Positions 34,763 through 42,066 of a stretch of DNA of 64,000 nt are shown here, piece after piece. The number at the start of each line of letters is the position of its first letter. The stretch's first letter is position 1. The translations under genes were made by a program, and so were the position numbers. The DNA is from Candidatus Zixiibacteriota bacterium (GTDB lineage Bacteria; Zixibacteria; MSB-5A5; GN15; FEB-12). Below the pieces are notes generated by a model. That model saw nothing but the letters and a program-made list of their open reading frames with translations. It was not told where the DNA came from and did no database searches. Location of the stretch: NCBI GenBank assembly GCA_034003725.1, contig JAVEYB010000013.1:43180-107179 (forward strand), in the 5' to 3' direction.

Positions 34763-34861
34763 CTGAGTTGATTCGGACGGTGGTTCGTGAGACCGTACGA
34801 ATCACACGGTTCCTCCCTGGTTACGGTAAGCGCCTGTTTATCAGGCGCTTACCGTTTTTTC
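34763..34861 (+). ncRNA. Candidate small RNA with exposed anti-Shine-Dalgarno segment
   Basis: A TATAAA box at 34752-34757 precedes a ~100-nt stretch with no protein gene. It forms hairpin 1 (GATTCG/CGAATC at 34770-34775 and 34798-34803, inner ACGGT/ACCGT). A single-stranded TCCTCCCT (34811-34818), complementary to a GGGAGG ribosome site, follows. A very strong intrinsic terminator ends the unit. The layout hairpin-target loop-terminator is that of trans-acting small RNAs. No clear -35 was found. Confidence 0.5.
34823..34860 (+). terminator. Strong intrinsic terminator
   Basis: 14-bp perfect stem ACGGTAAGCGCCTG/CAGGCGCTTACCGT, 5-nt loop TTTAT, then TTTTTT (34855-34860). It lies ~220 nt after the activator stop, so it most likely ends the small RNA candidate and may also stop read-through from the activator. 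Confidence 0.9.
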
Positions 34862-35387
34862 TGCGCCGGAGTTCGTACGTCTGTACGAAGCACGATTGCA
34901 TCAACCGCCGCGAGGCAATTCACACGACGGCGTAACCCCTTGTCACACAGCACACTAATACCGACACCGCGGCGCTGTTCACATTCGGCACAGCCGTTGC
35001 TTAAGATGGAACTGTCATTTTACTCCTAAGCGCTGTTAGTGCTTGGTAGGTCCTCTTTTCTTTGGTGGATTGCCACCCGCATTCGAGGGGAGTGCGGGTG
35101 GTATATGAGAACTCAAAGGATCGCACACGCGATTGTTAGTATACCCCTACCATCCAGCCGGGGTCGCCGTCCTTGCCAGCCGCGACCCCGGCCTTAATTT
35201 GCCCGCATACGTGCTCGCCACCGTACACACCGTCCTCCGCGACCAACCGTAGAATCGTCCACCCTCCCGGTCGCAACAATCGATACCGTTGTAACCGGAC
35301 CGCGGGTATGTCGTCACACGGCCTGCTCCGTCAGCACGCCTTCGGCAGCCGACCGTCCCGTGCCACCACTCGCTTTTGTATTTACAA
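34862..35387 (+). other. Hairpin-rich intergenic region before the BMC-fusion gene
   Basis: No gene is seen. Three inverted repeats stand out: AAGCGCT/AGTGCTT (35026-35042), CCACCCGCA/TGCGGGTGG with an 11-nt loop (35073-35101), and a 10-bp perfect CCGGGGTCGC/GCGACCCCGG with a 14-nt loop (35158-35191). They could be a structured 5' leader of the BMC gene or a second RNA gene. No known riboswitch class was recognised. Confidence 0.4.
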
Positions 35388-36053
35388 ATGGCCCTCAATG
35401 CCTTAGACTTAAGTATGCTCCGCGACGCTCTGGGATTGATCGAAACCCGTGGTTTGGTCGGTGCGCTCGAGGCCGCCGATGCCGCCAGTAAGGCGGCCGA
35501 TGTCCGGATTTCATCGATCAGTTCCAATGACGACGCGTTGGTCGTGATCCGGATTGAAGGAGATCTCGGCGCGGTGCAGGCGGCGGTTGATGCGGGGGCG
35601 CAGGCCGCGCGCAAACTCGGCCACCTGATTATCGCCCGCGTGTTTGGCCGTCCCACCGAAGAACTGACCGGCCTTCTCGACGACAGACCGGGTGGAACGG
35701 AAATCCCCGTGCTCAAAAGAAAGCCTGCTGACTCGGTTCCTCGACCGGTCGCGGCCCCCAAACCAGCCCGGGCGATCAAACCAACCAGACCGTCCCCGGC
35801 GGCACGGCCCGTCCCAGAAGCGAACCCGAGCCCCCGGGCTGAGCAAGCGCCCGCCGAACTGCCCAAAACGGCGCCCTCGGCTCACCCGGCAGCAGGCGGT
35901 TTTTCCATGGCCGACCTGGAGGCCTTGCCGGTGGTCAAACTCCGGCAATACGCCCGGACGCTTGCCGACCTGCCGATTCAGGGTCGACAGATTTCCATGG
36001 CCAACAAGCAGCAGCTGCTTGAGGCCATCCGGTCAATCTCCGCTGCCGGGTGA
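35388..36053 (+). CDS. BMC shell-domain protein fused to Pro/Ala linker and Rho_N/SAP-like tail
   Basis: 221 residues. Residues ~13-95 are a bacterial-microcompartment (BMC, Pfam PF00936-like) domain: ALGLIETRGLVGALEAADAA, then SKAADVRI with the edge lysine typical of hexamer contacts, and RIEGDLGAVQAAVDAGAQAA. The usual GSG pore loop is replaced by an acidic SNDDA. Residues ~110-170 are a Pro/Ala/Arg-rich linker. The tail from ~173 (MADLEALPVVKLRQYARTL, NKQQLLEAIRSI) has the helix-extended-helix pattern of Rho_N/SAP/HeH domains. No other shell or cargo enzyme genes are nearby. The start is uncertain: ATG 35388, TTG 35376 or ATG 35415, none with a good Shine-Dalgarno. Confidence 0.85.
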   Translation: MALNALDLSMLRDALGLIETRGLVGALEAADAASKAADVRISSISSNDDALVVIRIEGDLGAVQAAVDAGAQAARKLGHLIIARVFGRPTEELTGLLDDRPGGTEIPVLKRKPADSVPRPVAAPKPARAIKPTRPSPAARPVPEANPSPRAEQAPAELPKTAPSAHPAAGGFSMADLEALPVVKLRQYARTLADLPIQGRQISMANKQQLLEAIRSISAAG

Positions 36054-36110
36054 AACGGACCGCTGAGCCGGTCGATACGGACTAGATGAACTTCGACGGA
36101 GGGTATGCAT

Positions 36111-36257
36111 ATGCGAAACCACAAGTGGCTTACGATACTGCTGGTCGCACTCGGAATCGGCGCGATTCTGGCGATCATCTACCTGATTCTTCGCACGACC
36201 AACATCCTGACCCGCCTCACCGAGCGCGAGAACAACGTCATACAGACGGTGGACTGA
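36111..36257 (+). CDS. One-TM small membrane peptide
   Basis: 48-residue peptide MRNHKWLTILLVALGIGAIL... with one transmembrane helix (residues ~6-27) and a charged C-terminal tail (TRLTERENNVIQTVD). ATG 36111 is chosen over ATG 36105 because GGAGGG at 36098-36103 is 7 nt away from it, an ideal spacing. It lies 57 nt after the BMC-fusion stop on the same strand, so it is a likely second gene of that unit. Positive-inside bias predicts an N-in orientation with the tail in the periplasm. No family is recognised. Confidence 0.65.
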   Translation: MRNHKWLTILLVALGIGAILAIIYLILRTTNILTRLTERENNVIQTVD

Positions 36258-36272
36258 TTGCGGCTGTGGTTG

Positions 36273-36352
36273 GCGTACGTCCTCGTGCGCCAACGATCAC
36301 CGCAACATGCAGATGAGTAGCCCACCCCCACCACGGCGGGCAGGCGTCCCGG
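36273..36352 (+). repeat. Dispersed repeat A, copy 1
   Basis: Contains GCGTACGTCCTCGTGCGCC (36273-36291) followed by ACGA, and GAGTAGCCCACCCC (36315-36328). Both blocks recur in the same order and orientation at 63752-63826 with a different spacer length. Confidence 0.75.
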
Positions 36353-36988
36353 GTGGGTACACTCCGGGGAGGAGAAGCCATCAAAGACAAGTACACCGGC
36401 CCTTACCGTCGATTCGATCTCGATCAACGCGCCAATCAGTACGTGTTTAAGTGCGTGAGTGAGATGTTCTGGTACGGAAAGCTCGACTTGGCCCTTCTCC
36501 AGCTCATAAGTCCCAATCAAGGGAAGGTGTTTACGTATTTGCCAGACGACTACGAACCAGATCACATGTACAGGTTCGAGGAGTCGTGGCTGGCTGACGG
36601 CCGATCTACGGTGCCGTACATGGAGAAGCATGTGAGAACATTCCTTCAATCAGCACCAGACCGAATCGCGGTTGGGCAGGCGAAACTCCTCAGTCGCGGA
36701 GACAAGTGGGTTCCGAAGATCCAATCTCCTGTGTACTTCGATCAAGATCGGGTGTATTGGAGTTTGTCTGACGAAGACGCGCGGAAGCATACGCGCGATT
36801 GGATGCAGCTCAACATCACTGGTGACTGGCAACCGTGTTTGTTTCTGACCTCCCTCCCCAAAGAGATGCGTCCTCCAGATGGTAGTGATCTGACGTCGGA
36901 GCAATGCGAATACATGGCCTCTCACACCGAAGTCATTATCCTCAGCGTTTATGATTACGACGGCTACTTGATCTGGGAGCTACGCTGA
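36353..36988 (+). CDS. Hypothetical protein, start unclear
   Basis: Up to 211 residues with no signal peptide, no TM helix and no recognised domain. It is rich in Trp/Tyr/Asp (e.g. EMFWYGKLDLALLQLISPN, DRVYWSLSDEDARKHTRDWM, VIILSVYDYDGYLIWEL). Codon use is more AT-rich than in the neighbours, suggesting transfer. The frame opens at GTG 36353 inside the GGGTGGG motif that ends repeat A. A strong GGGGAGGAG follows at 36365-36373 but only ATC, not ATG/GTG/TTG, lies at Shine-Dalgarno distance. The repeat may have replaced the true 5' end, or initiation is non-canonical. ATG 36464 is the first internal alternative. Confidence 0.55.
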   Translation: MGTLRGGEAIKDKYTGPYRRFDLDQRANQYVFKCVSEMFWYGKLDLALLQLISPNQGKVFTYLPDDYEPDHMYRFEESWLADGRSTVPYMEKHVRTFLQSAPDRIAVGQAKLLSRGDKWVPKIQSPVYFDQDRVYWSLSDEDARKHTRDWMQLNITGDWQPCLFLTSLPKEMRPPDGSDLTSEQCEYMASHTEVIILSVYDYDGYLIWELR

Positions 36989-36998
36989 GAGCGAGACT

Positions 36999-37139
36999 TT
37001 GTAGGGCAGTACCCGAACGCGAAGCTTGACGCGGTCCTGCCATTGCCCGCCACGCCGACTGGCGGAACCGCTTCGACCTCCGGTCCTGGGTTCCACCCTA
37101 CAATTGAAGATAGATTCCCCGTCGTGGCGGGGAATGACA
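36999..37139. repeat. Dispersed repeat B, copy 1 (MITE/REP-like)
   Basis: An outer 8-bp perfect inverted repeat TTGTAGGG (36999-37006)/CCCTACAA (37096-37103) bounds ~105 bp. Next to it is hairpin ATTCCCCG/CGGGGAAT (37114-37121 with 37128-37135). On the reverse strand 37139-37096 matches 55189-55231 closely (TGTCAT-CCCCGCC...ATCTATCTTCAA-GTAGGG). Confidence 0.7.
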
Positions 37140-37198
37140 AAGCTGTATAGCGCGTCAAACATGCGCCGCCTCCCCGTGCCCCAAAACCCCGAAATCAA

Positions 37199-37226
37199 TT
37201 GATTTTCGGCCCCGCTTTCGTATACT
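37199..37226 (+). promoter_or_regulatory. Predicted promoter of the threonine-degradation operon
   Basis: TTGATT (37199-37204), 16-bp spacer, TATACT (37221-37226), placed 45 nt before the tdh start codon. Confidence 0.6.
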
Positions 37227-37270
37227 CCGACGAAATAGTCAACCTTTTGCGGTACTGAGGAGTATCGCCC

Positions 37271-38254
37271 ATGAAACAGATTCTCGTCACCGGCGCGGTC
37301 GGACAAATCGGATCCGAGCTGGTCGGGGCTCTTCGCGAACGCTACGGCGAAAGCACCGTCATCGCCACCGACATCCGCATGCCCACCGACATCGAACTGC
37401 GCGACAGCGGCCCGTTTGAATTTCTCGACGTGCTCGATCCGCACCACATCACGCGGGTGATGCAGATATACGATGTCGGCACCATTTATCATCTTGCCGC
37501 GGTGCTGTCGGCGGTGGGTGAGTCGCGCCCCAACGTGGCATGGCAGATCAATGTCAACGGCCTGTACAACATTCTCGAGGCCGCCCGGCAGTATCATTGC
37601 GCGCTCTTTTTCCCCAGCTCGATCGGCGCGTTCGGCGAAACCACGCCGAAAGACAACACCCCGCAGGATACGATCCAGCGGCCGAGCACGATCTACGGCG
37701 TCACCAAGCTGACCGGCGAACTGATCTGCGACTACTACCACAAGCGCTTCAACCTCGACAGCCGGGGACTGCGCTTTCCCGGCCTGATCTCCTATGAAAC
37801 CGAGCCCGGCGGCGGTACGACCGACTATGCGGTCTCGATCTTCTACGAGGCGATCAAACACAACAAATACACCTGTTACCTTCGTCCGGACACGCGGCTG
37901 GACATGATGTATATGCCCGATGCGCTTCGGGCGATGATCGAGCTGATGGAGGCCGACCCGGAACGGTTGCGGCATCGCAACGCCTTCAACGTGACCGGGA
38001 TGAATTTCACGCCCGACGAGCTGGCGGCGGAAATCCGCACGCATCGGACGGAGTTCGAGATCGACTACGAAGTCGATTCGGTGCGGCAGGCGATTGCCGA
38101 TTCGTGGCCGAACTACATGGATGACTCCGCCGCCCGTACCGAGTGGGGATGGAAACCGCAGTACGATTTGTCCGCGATGACCTCCGACATGCTCGAGAAG
38201 CTGACCCACAAGGCCGCGCTCGACGGCAAAGCGAATATAGCGAGAGGACGATAA
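37271..38254 (+). CDS. tdh: L-threonine 3-dehydrogenase, SDR type
   Basis: 327-residue NAD-dependent extended SDR oxidising L-threonine to 2-amino-3-ketobutyrate. The Rossmann motif is VTGAVGQIGSEL (residues 6-17) and the catalytic Ser/Thr region is FFPSSIGAFGE. The YxxxK pair lies in TIYGVTKLTGEL. The blocks LRFPGLISYETEPGGGTTDY and DTRLDMMYMPDALRAMI distinguish SDR-type threonine dehydrogenases from UDP-sugar epimerases. The decisive support is the next gene, 2-amino-3-ketobutyrate CoA ligase, 3 nt downstream, which uses its unstable product. GAGGAG precedes the ATG and a promoter is visible upstream. Cytosolic. Confidence 0.94.
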   Translation: MKQILVTGAVGQIGSELVGALRERYGESTVIATDIRMPTDIELRDSGPFEFLDVLDPHHITRVMQIYDVGTIYHLAAVLSAVGESRPNVAWQINVNGLYNILEAARQYHCALFFPSSIGAFGETTPKDNTPQDTIQRPSTIYGVTKLTGELICDYYHKRFNLDSRGLRFPGLISYETEPGGGTTDYAVSIFYEAIKHNKYTCYLRPDTRLDMMYMPDALRAMIELMEADPERLRHRNAFNVTGMNFTPDELAAEIRTHRTEFEIDYEVDSVRQAIADSWPNYMDDSAARTEWGWKPQYDLSAMTSDMLEKLTHKAALDGKANIARGR

Positions 38255-38257
38255 AAC

Positions 38258-39493
38258 ATGCCGCTTTCGAATTTCGTTCGTGACCTGCAGGCCGGGCTCG
38301 ATGAACTGCAATCGTCGGGGACGGCGAAAGGCGCCGAGTTTGTAGTGCGCGAGGTCGTTCGCCCGACCGGCGAAAAAGGTCCGCGGCTGAAACTGGTCGG
38401 GTTCGGCGACAAGGAGTTCGTGCGCATGAACGCCAACTCCTATCTCGGCATGTCCATCCGCGAGCAGGTGATCGGCGCCGAGGAGGATGCCGCCGCACGA
38501 TACGGTGTCGGCCCGGGCGCGGTCCGGTTCATCTCCGGCACGTTCGAGCCGCATGTCGAACTCGAAAAACGGCTGGCCGCTTTCCATGGTCGCGAAGCGT
38601 GCATGATCACCAGCGCCGCGTATACCTCGGTGATGGGCGTGATCGCCACCCTGACTACCCCGGAGACGATCATCATCTCCGACGAGCTCAATCACAACTG
38701 CATCATCAACGCCATGAAACTGGCCCGCCCGAAAGACAAGCTCATCTACAAGCATGTCAATATGGGCGAACTGGAAGATCGGCTGAAACAGGCCGCCGGC
38801 GCCTGCGAGCACGTTATTGTCGTCACCGACGGCATCTTCAGCATGCGCGGCGTCTACGCGCCGCTTGACAAGATTCATGCGCTGGTTAAAAAGTACAACG
38901 ACCGGTTCCCCAAAGATATCGTCCTGATTGTCGATGACTCCCACGGGGTTGGCGCGCTGGGCGAGACCGGTCGCGGCACCGAAGAGTACACCAAGTGCGG
39001 TCAGGTCGATATTCTCGTCGCGACCCTCGGCAAGGCGCTCGGCGTGAACGGCGGCTATATCGTGACGAAAAAGGAGATCGTCCAGTACCTTCGCGAGAAA
39101 AACCCCTTCTACATCTACACCAACCCGATCACGCCGTCCGAAGCCGCGGCGTCGATCGCTGCGCTCGATCTGCTCGACAGCCCGAAAGGACGCGAGTTGC
39201 TCAAACATCTCAAAGCCATGACCGAGAAGTTCGAGAAGGGGCTGACCACGCTCGGTTACGAAACGTTCCCCAGCCCCCACCCGGTTACGCCGCTCATGGT
39301 GCGCGACACCGACCGGACCAGAGACATGGTGGCGTTCCTGCGCGAACACGGCGTCCTGGCGACCGGGCTGAACTTCCCGGTGGTGCCGAAAGGCGATCAG
39401 TCGATTCGTTTCCAGGTGGCCGCCGACCACACGCCGTACGATATCGACTACGTGTTAGGCGTGTTGGCAAGATACAAGAAGGAACGTGGATAG
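38258..39493 (+). CDS. kbl: Glycine C-acetyltransferase (2-amino-3-ketobutyrate CoA ligase)
   Basis: 411-residue PLP enzyme of the alpha-oxoamine synthase family cleaving 2-amino-3-ketobutyrate with CoA to glycine and acetyl-CoA. NANSYLGMSIREQV near the substrate entry, the core RFISGTFEPHVELEKRLAAF, the cofactor Asp-His pair in VDDSHGVGALGETGRGT and the Schiff-base lysine in VATLGKALGVNGGY are all present. The length is slightly above the E. coli enzyme (398). It forms an operon with tdh (3-nt gap) and ends at a GAAA-tetraloop terminator. The pair makes acetyl-CoA and glycine from threonine. Confidence 0.95.
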   Translation: MPLSNFVRDLQAGLDELQSSGTAKGAEFVVREVVRPTGEKGPRLKLVGFGDKEFVRMNANSYLGMSIREQVIGAEEDAAARYGVGPGAVRFISGTFEPHVELEKRLAAFHGREACMITSAAYTSVMGVIATLTTPETIIISDELNHNCIINAMKLARPKDKLIYKHVNMGELEDRLKQAAGACEHVIVVTDGIFSMRGVYAPLDKIHALVKKYNDRFPKDIVLIVDDSHGVGALGETGRGTEEYTKCGQVDILVATLGKALGVNGGYIVTKKEIVQYLREKNPFYIYTNPITPSEAAASIAALDLLDSPKGRELLKHLKAMTEKFEKGLTTLGYETFPSPHPVTPLMVRDTDRTRDMVAFLREHGVLATGLNFPVVPKGDQSIRFQVAADHTPYDIDYVLGVLARYKKERG

Positions 39494-39839
39494 GGCTCAC
39501 GCCGTGGGACAGGGGCCTACACTGTGGGCCCTTCAGCCAGGGGAAGACATCAGGGCGGGCCGGAAACGGCCCGCCTTCTTCTATCGAAGATACGTCCTCG
39601 TAGGTCAGCTCCGGTCGCGTCTGAAATTCACCTATGTTCTACCGATGCTTTCCGAGCGACCGGTGCTGACATCCAGCCCTTCCGGAACGATCCGCAAACC
39701 AAAGCGTTATAAGCTACTCTAGTTGAATCGCCGACTCGGGCGGATCCGAAGGCAGAATCGCCCTGCGTCGACATGTCAGGTCTGGCTGCGCGTGAGGACG
39801 TACGCCACCCACAAAACGCACGAGGTTGAGAGGACAGCC
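39494..39839 (+). other. Intergenic region after kbl
   Basis: 346 nt holding the kbl terminator (39554-39580) and the unseen promoter of the following SDR gene. Nothing else was recognised. Confidence 0.4.
39554..39580 (+). terminator. Intrinsic terminator after tdh-kbl
   Basis: 9-bp stem GGCGGGCCG/CGGCCCGCC closed by a GAAA tetraloop and followed by TTCTTCT. It lies 61 nt after the kbl stop. Confidence 0.85.
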
Positions 39840-40568
39840 ATGCAGTCTTTATCCGGCAAAGTCGTCGTCATCACCGGCGCATCGCGAGGAATCGGTAAAG
39901 GGATCGCCGAACTGTTTGCCGGCGAGAATACCAGAATCGTTCTGGTCGCGCGCAAAAAAACCGAACTCCAGGCAGTGGCGGATTCGCTCGGCCTGCCCAA
40001 AAAACAGGTCGCAATCGTCACCGCCGATATCTCAAAGGCGTCCGGCATGCGCAAAGTTGCAGCAGCCGCTTATCGACGGTTCGGCAGCCTCGACATCTTC
40101 ATCAACAACGCCGGAGTCGGCTTCACCGGACCGATAGTCGATATGGACGAAAAAGACTTCGACCGGATAGTCGCAACCAATCTGAAGTCTGTCTTCTTGT
40201 GTTTCCGGGAGGTCATTCCGCGCATGCAAAAACAGGGCGGCGGGCAGATCATCAACATCTCGTCAATGGCGGGCAAGCAGGCGGTCCCGAACATGGCCGT
40301 CTACGCGGCATCGAAAGCCGCGCTGAACGTCCTGTCGGAATCTGTCGGAGGTGAAGTGCGCAATGACAACATCCGCGTGTGCACGGTTGCGCCCGCGTCG
40401 ACCGACACCGGTTTCGGTTCGCGCGGCGGCCCGAAGCGTCCGGCAGGCAACGCCGCGACAAAGCTGACCGTATCCGAAGTCGCCGCCACCGTGCTGCACG
40501 TGGCCAAACAAAACCCCAACGCCTGGGTATCGTACGTCGACATCCGCCCGCTGGCGAAAAAGGGCTGA
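39840..40568 (+). CDS. Classical short-chain dehydrogenase/reductase
   Basis: 242-residue classical SDR. The cofactor motif TGASRGIGKG is at residues ~12-21, NNAG in FINNAGVGFTG near 88, catalytic Ser in INISSMAGKQ, and YxxxK in AVYAASKAAL near 155. VARKKTEL after beta2 suggests NADP preference (basic residues at the 2'-phosphate position). The protein ends early after VSYVDIRPLAKKG, as in the 3-oxoacyl reductase-like group, but the substrate cannot be assigned. GAGAGGA precedes ATG 39840. A longer reading to 39723 lacks family similarity. Monocistronic, followed by its own terminator. Confidence 0.92.
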   Translation: MQSLSGKVVVITGASRGIGKGIAELFAGENTRIVLVARKKTELQAVADSLGLPKKQVAIVTADISKASGMRKVAAAAYRRFGSLDIFINNAGVGFTGPIVDMDEKDFDRIVATNLKSVFLCFREVIPRMQKQGGGQIINISSMAGKQAVPNMAVYAASKAALNVLSESVGGEVRNDNIRVCTVAPASTDTGFGSRGGPKRPAGNAATKLTVSEVAATVLHVAKQNPNAWVSYVDIRPLAKKG

Positions 40569-40580
40569 CCGCGTCAGTTC

Positions 40581-40616
40581 GGCGGCCCCGACCGTGTACG
40601 ATCCGGGGCCGCCTTT
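40581..40616 (+). terminator. Stem-loop terminator after the SDR gene
   Basis: 9-bp perfect stem GGCGGCCCC/GGGGCCGCC with a 15-nt loop and TTT at 40614-40616, 13 nt after the stop codon. Confidence 0.7.
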
Positions 40617-40864
40617 ACCCCCTCCTGCGCGTCTGGTCCCTACGTCGGACGACGTACGGACGCCAGCCCCCCAAGAACTATCTGCTGCATTTCACTGTTT
40701 AAGCGTGCAGTCTGCGTGTGCACCGATGCCGCCGACAACAGGCGTTCATCGACACAATACCGCATACGGGAGTGAAGGATAACGAAGGTCGGGGATCTGG
40801 AGACTGACCGAATCTCACCGGCAAGATAGACAGAAGCATCGACGAAGTCAAGTACTTTGCGCCG
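40617..40864. other. Intergenic region before the IDH promoter
   Basis: With the flanking terminator and promoter this gene-free stretch totals 359 nt. No gene or repeat was recognised in it. Confidence 0.4.
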
Positions 40865-40893
40865 TTGACAGGCGTAAGCATGTCGGCTATACT
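40865..40893 (+). promoter_or_regulatory. Strong sigma70-type promoter of the isocitrate dehydrogenase gene
   Basis: TTGACA (40865-40870), 17-bp spacer, TATACT (40888-40893), with the start codon 35 nt after the -10. It excludes any start codon upstream of 40900. Confidence 0.8.
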
Positions 40894-40927
40894 TGGACAC
40901 TCTACACCAACCACATCGAGAGAGGAT

Positions 40928-41944
40928 ATGGCTAAACACAGGGTCACGTTGATTCCGGGCGATGGTATCGGCCCGGAGGTAACAGAAGCGGCGGTACGGG
41001 TTATCGAGGCCGCCGGGGTGGATATCGAATGGGATCGCCAGGACGCCGGATTGACGTCGATCGAGAAAAACGGCGAGTCGGTACCCGATGCCCTTCTTGA
41101 TTCGATCCGCGCCAACAAGGTTGCGCTCAAGGGACCGCTGACGACTCTGGTCGGCAAAGGCTTCCGCTCCGCCAACGTGACGCTTCGCCAGAAACTCGAC
41201 CTCTACGTAAACCTCCGCCCGGTCAAGTCGATCGGCGGCGTCAAAAGCCGTTTCGACAAAGTCGACCTCGTCATCGTGCGTGAGAATACCGAAGACCTCT
41301 ACACCGGCATCGAATCGGTCGTGTCGCCGGGTGTGGTCAGCGCCATGAAAGTCGTGACCGAAAAAGCCTCGTACAACATCTCGCGATGGGCGTTCGAATA
41401 TGCACGCGCCAACAAGCGCAAAAAAATCACGCTCGTCCACAAAGCCAACATCATGAAAATCAGCGATGGTCTTTTCCTGCGCATATTCGAAGAGGTGGCC
41501 AAAGACTATCCCGATATCAAGGCCGAGGACAAGATTGTCGATGCGCTGTGCATGAACCTCGTGATTGATCCCACCAAATTCGACATGCTGCTCCTCGGCA
41601 ATCTGTTCGGCGATATCGTCTCCGATCTCGCCGCCGGGCTGGTCGGCGGACTGGGTGTGGTCCCCGGCGCCAATATCGGGGCCGAGTACGCCGTGTTCGA
41701 GGCCGTGCATGGATCCGCGCCCGATATCGCAGGCAAAAATATCGCCAACCCCACCGCATTGATTTTCTCGTCACTGCTCATGCTTCGCCATCTCGGTGAA
41801 CACGCCGCGGCCGACCGCATCTGGCGTTCGATGGTCCTCTCGCTGGCGATCGGACAGCACCTGACAACCGATCTCGGAGGGGCATGCACGACCACCGAGT
41901 TTGCCGACGAGATTATCAAAGAGATAAAGACGCGCTCGAACTGA
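40928..41944 (+). CDS. NAD-type isocitrate/isopropylmalate dehydrogenase family protein, probably isocitrate dehydrogenase
   Basis: 338-residue beta-decarboxylating dehydrogenase. N-terminal VTLIPGDGIGPEVTEAAVRV, substrate arginines in NVTLRQKLDLYVNLRPVKS, and VIVRENTEDLYTGIESVVSP are typical of short bacterial NAD-dependent isocitrate dehydrogenases. Isopropylmalate dehydrogenases carry a different RELTGG-type loop. The metal Asp residues lie in LLLGNLFGDIVSDLAAGLVG, and the NAD loop is EAVHGSAPDIAGKNIANP. An ATG after GAGAGG 35 nt behind the promoter fixes the start. It stands alone rather than in a leucine operon, supporting a TCA-cycle role; homoisocitrate activity cannot be excluded. Confidence 0.9.
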   Translation: MAKHRVTLIPGDGIGPEVTEAAVRVIEAAGVDIEWDRQDAGLTSIEKNGESVPDALLDSIRANKVALKGPLTTLVGKGFRSANVTLRQKLDLYVNLRPVKSIGGVKSRFDKVDLVIVRENTEDLYTGIESVVSPGVVSAMKVVTEKASYNISRWAFEYARANKRKKITLVHKANIMKISDGLFLRIFEEVAKDYPDIKAEDKIVDALCMNLVIDPTKFDMLLLGNLFGDIVSDLAAGLVGGLGVVPGANIGAEYAVFEAVHGSAPDIAGKNIANPTALIFSSLLMLRHLGEHAAADRIWRSMVLSLAIGQHLTTDLGGACTTTEFADEIIKEIKTRSN

Positions 41945-42066
41945 GCTGAATACAGCCGGTACGGTACGCCCTCGCCTGAGTCTCGCGCCGCAGGCGCCAA
42001 AATCGCTTGTCGATCGCCGAAATTCTCGTACCTTGAGAGAGAGCAACTCTGTTACGGAGCGTGAGT

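Noticed and set aside
34723..34935. 70-codon forward frame across the small RNA candidate
   Set aside because: It reads through the strong terminator, and no ribosome site or protein-like composition is present.
36980..39430. 816-codon reverse open frame over tdh and kbl
   Set aside because: It is antisense to two well-recognised enzymes with strong ribosome sites; long antisense frames are expected at this GC content, and the translation has no domain.
40865..40927. Upstream extension of the isocitrate dehydrogenase-like protein
   Set aside because: These codons fall in the -35/-10 promoter region.
40640..41710. 356-codon reverse open frame over the isocitrate dehydrogenase gene
   Set aside because: It is the shadow of a conserved gene and crosses that gene's consensus promoter.
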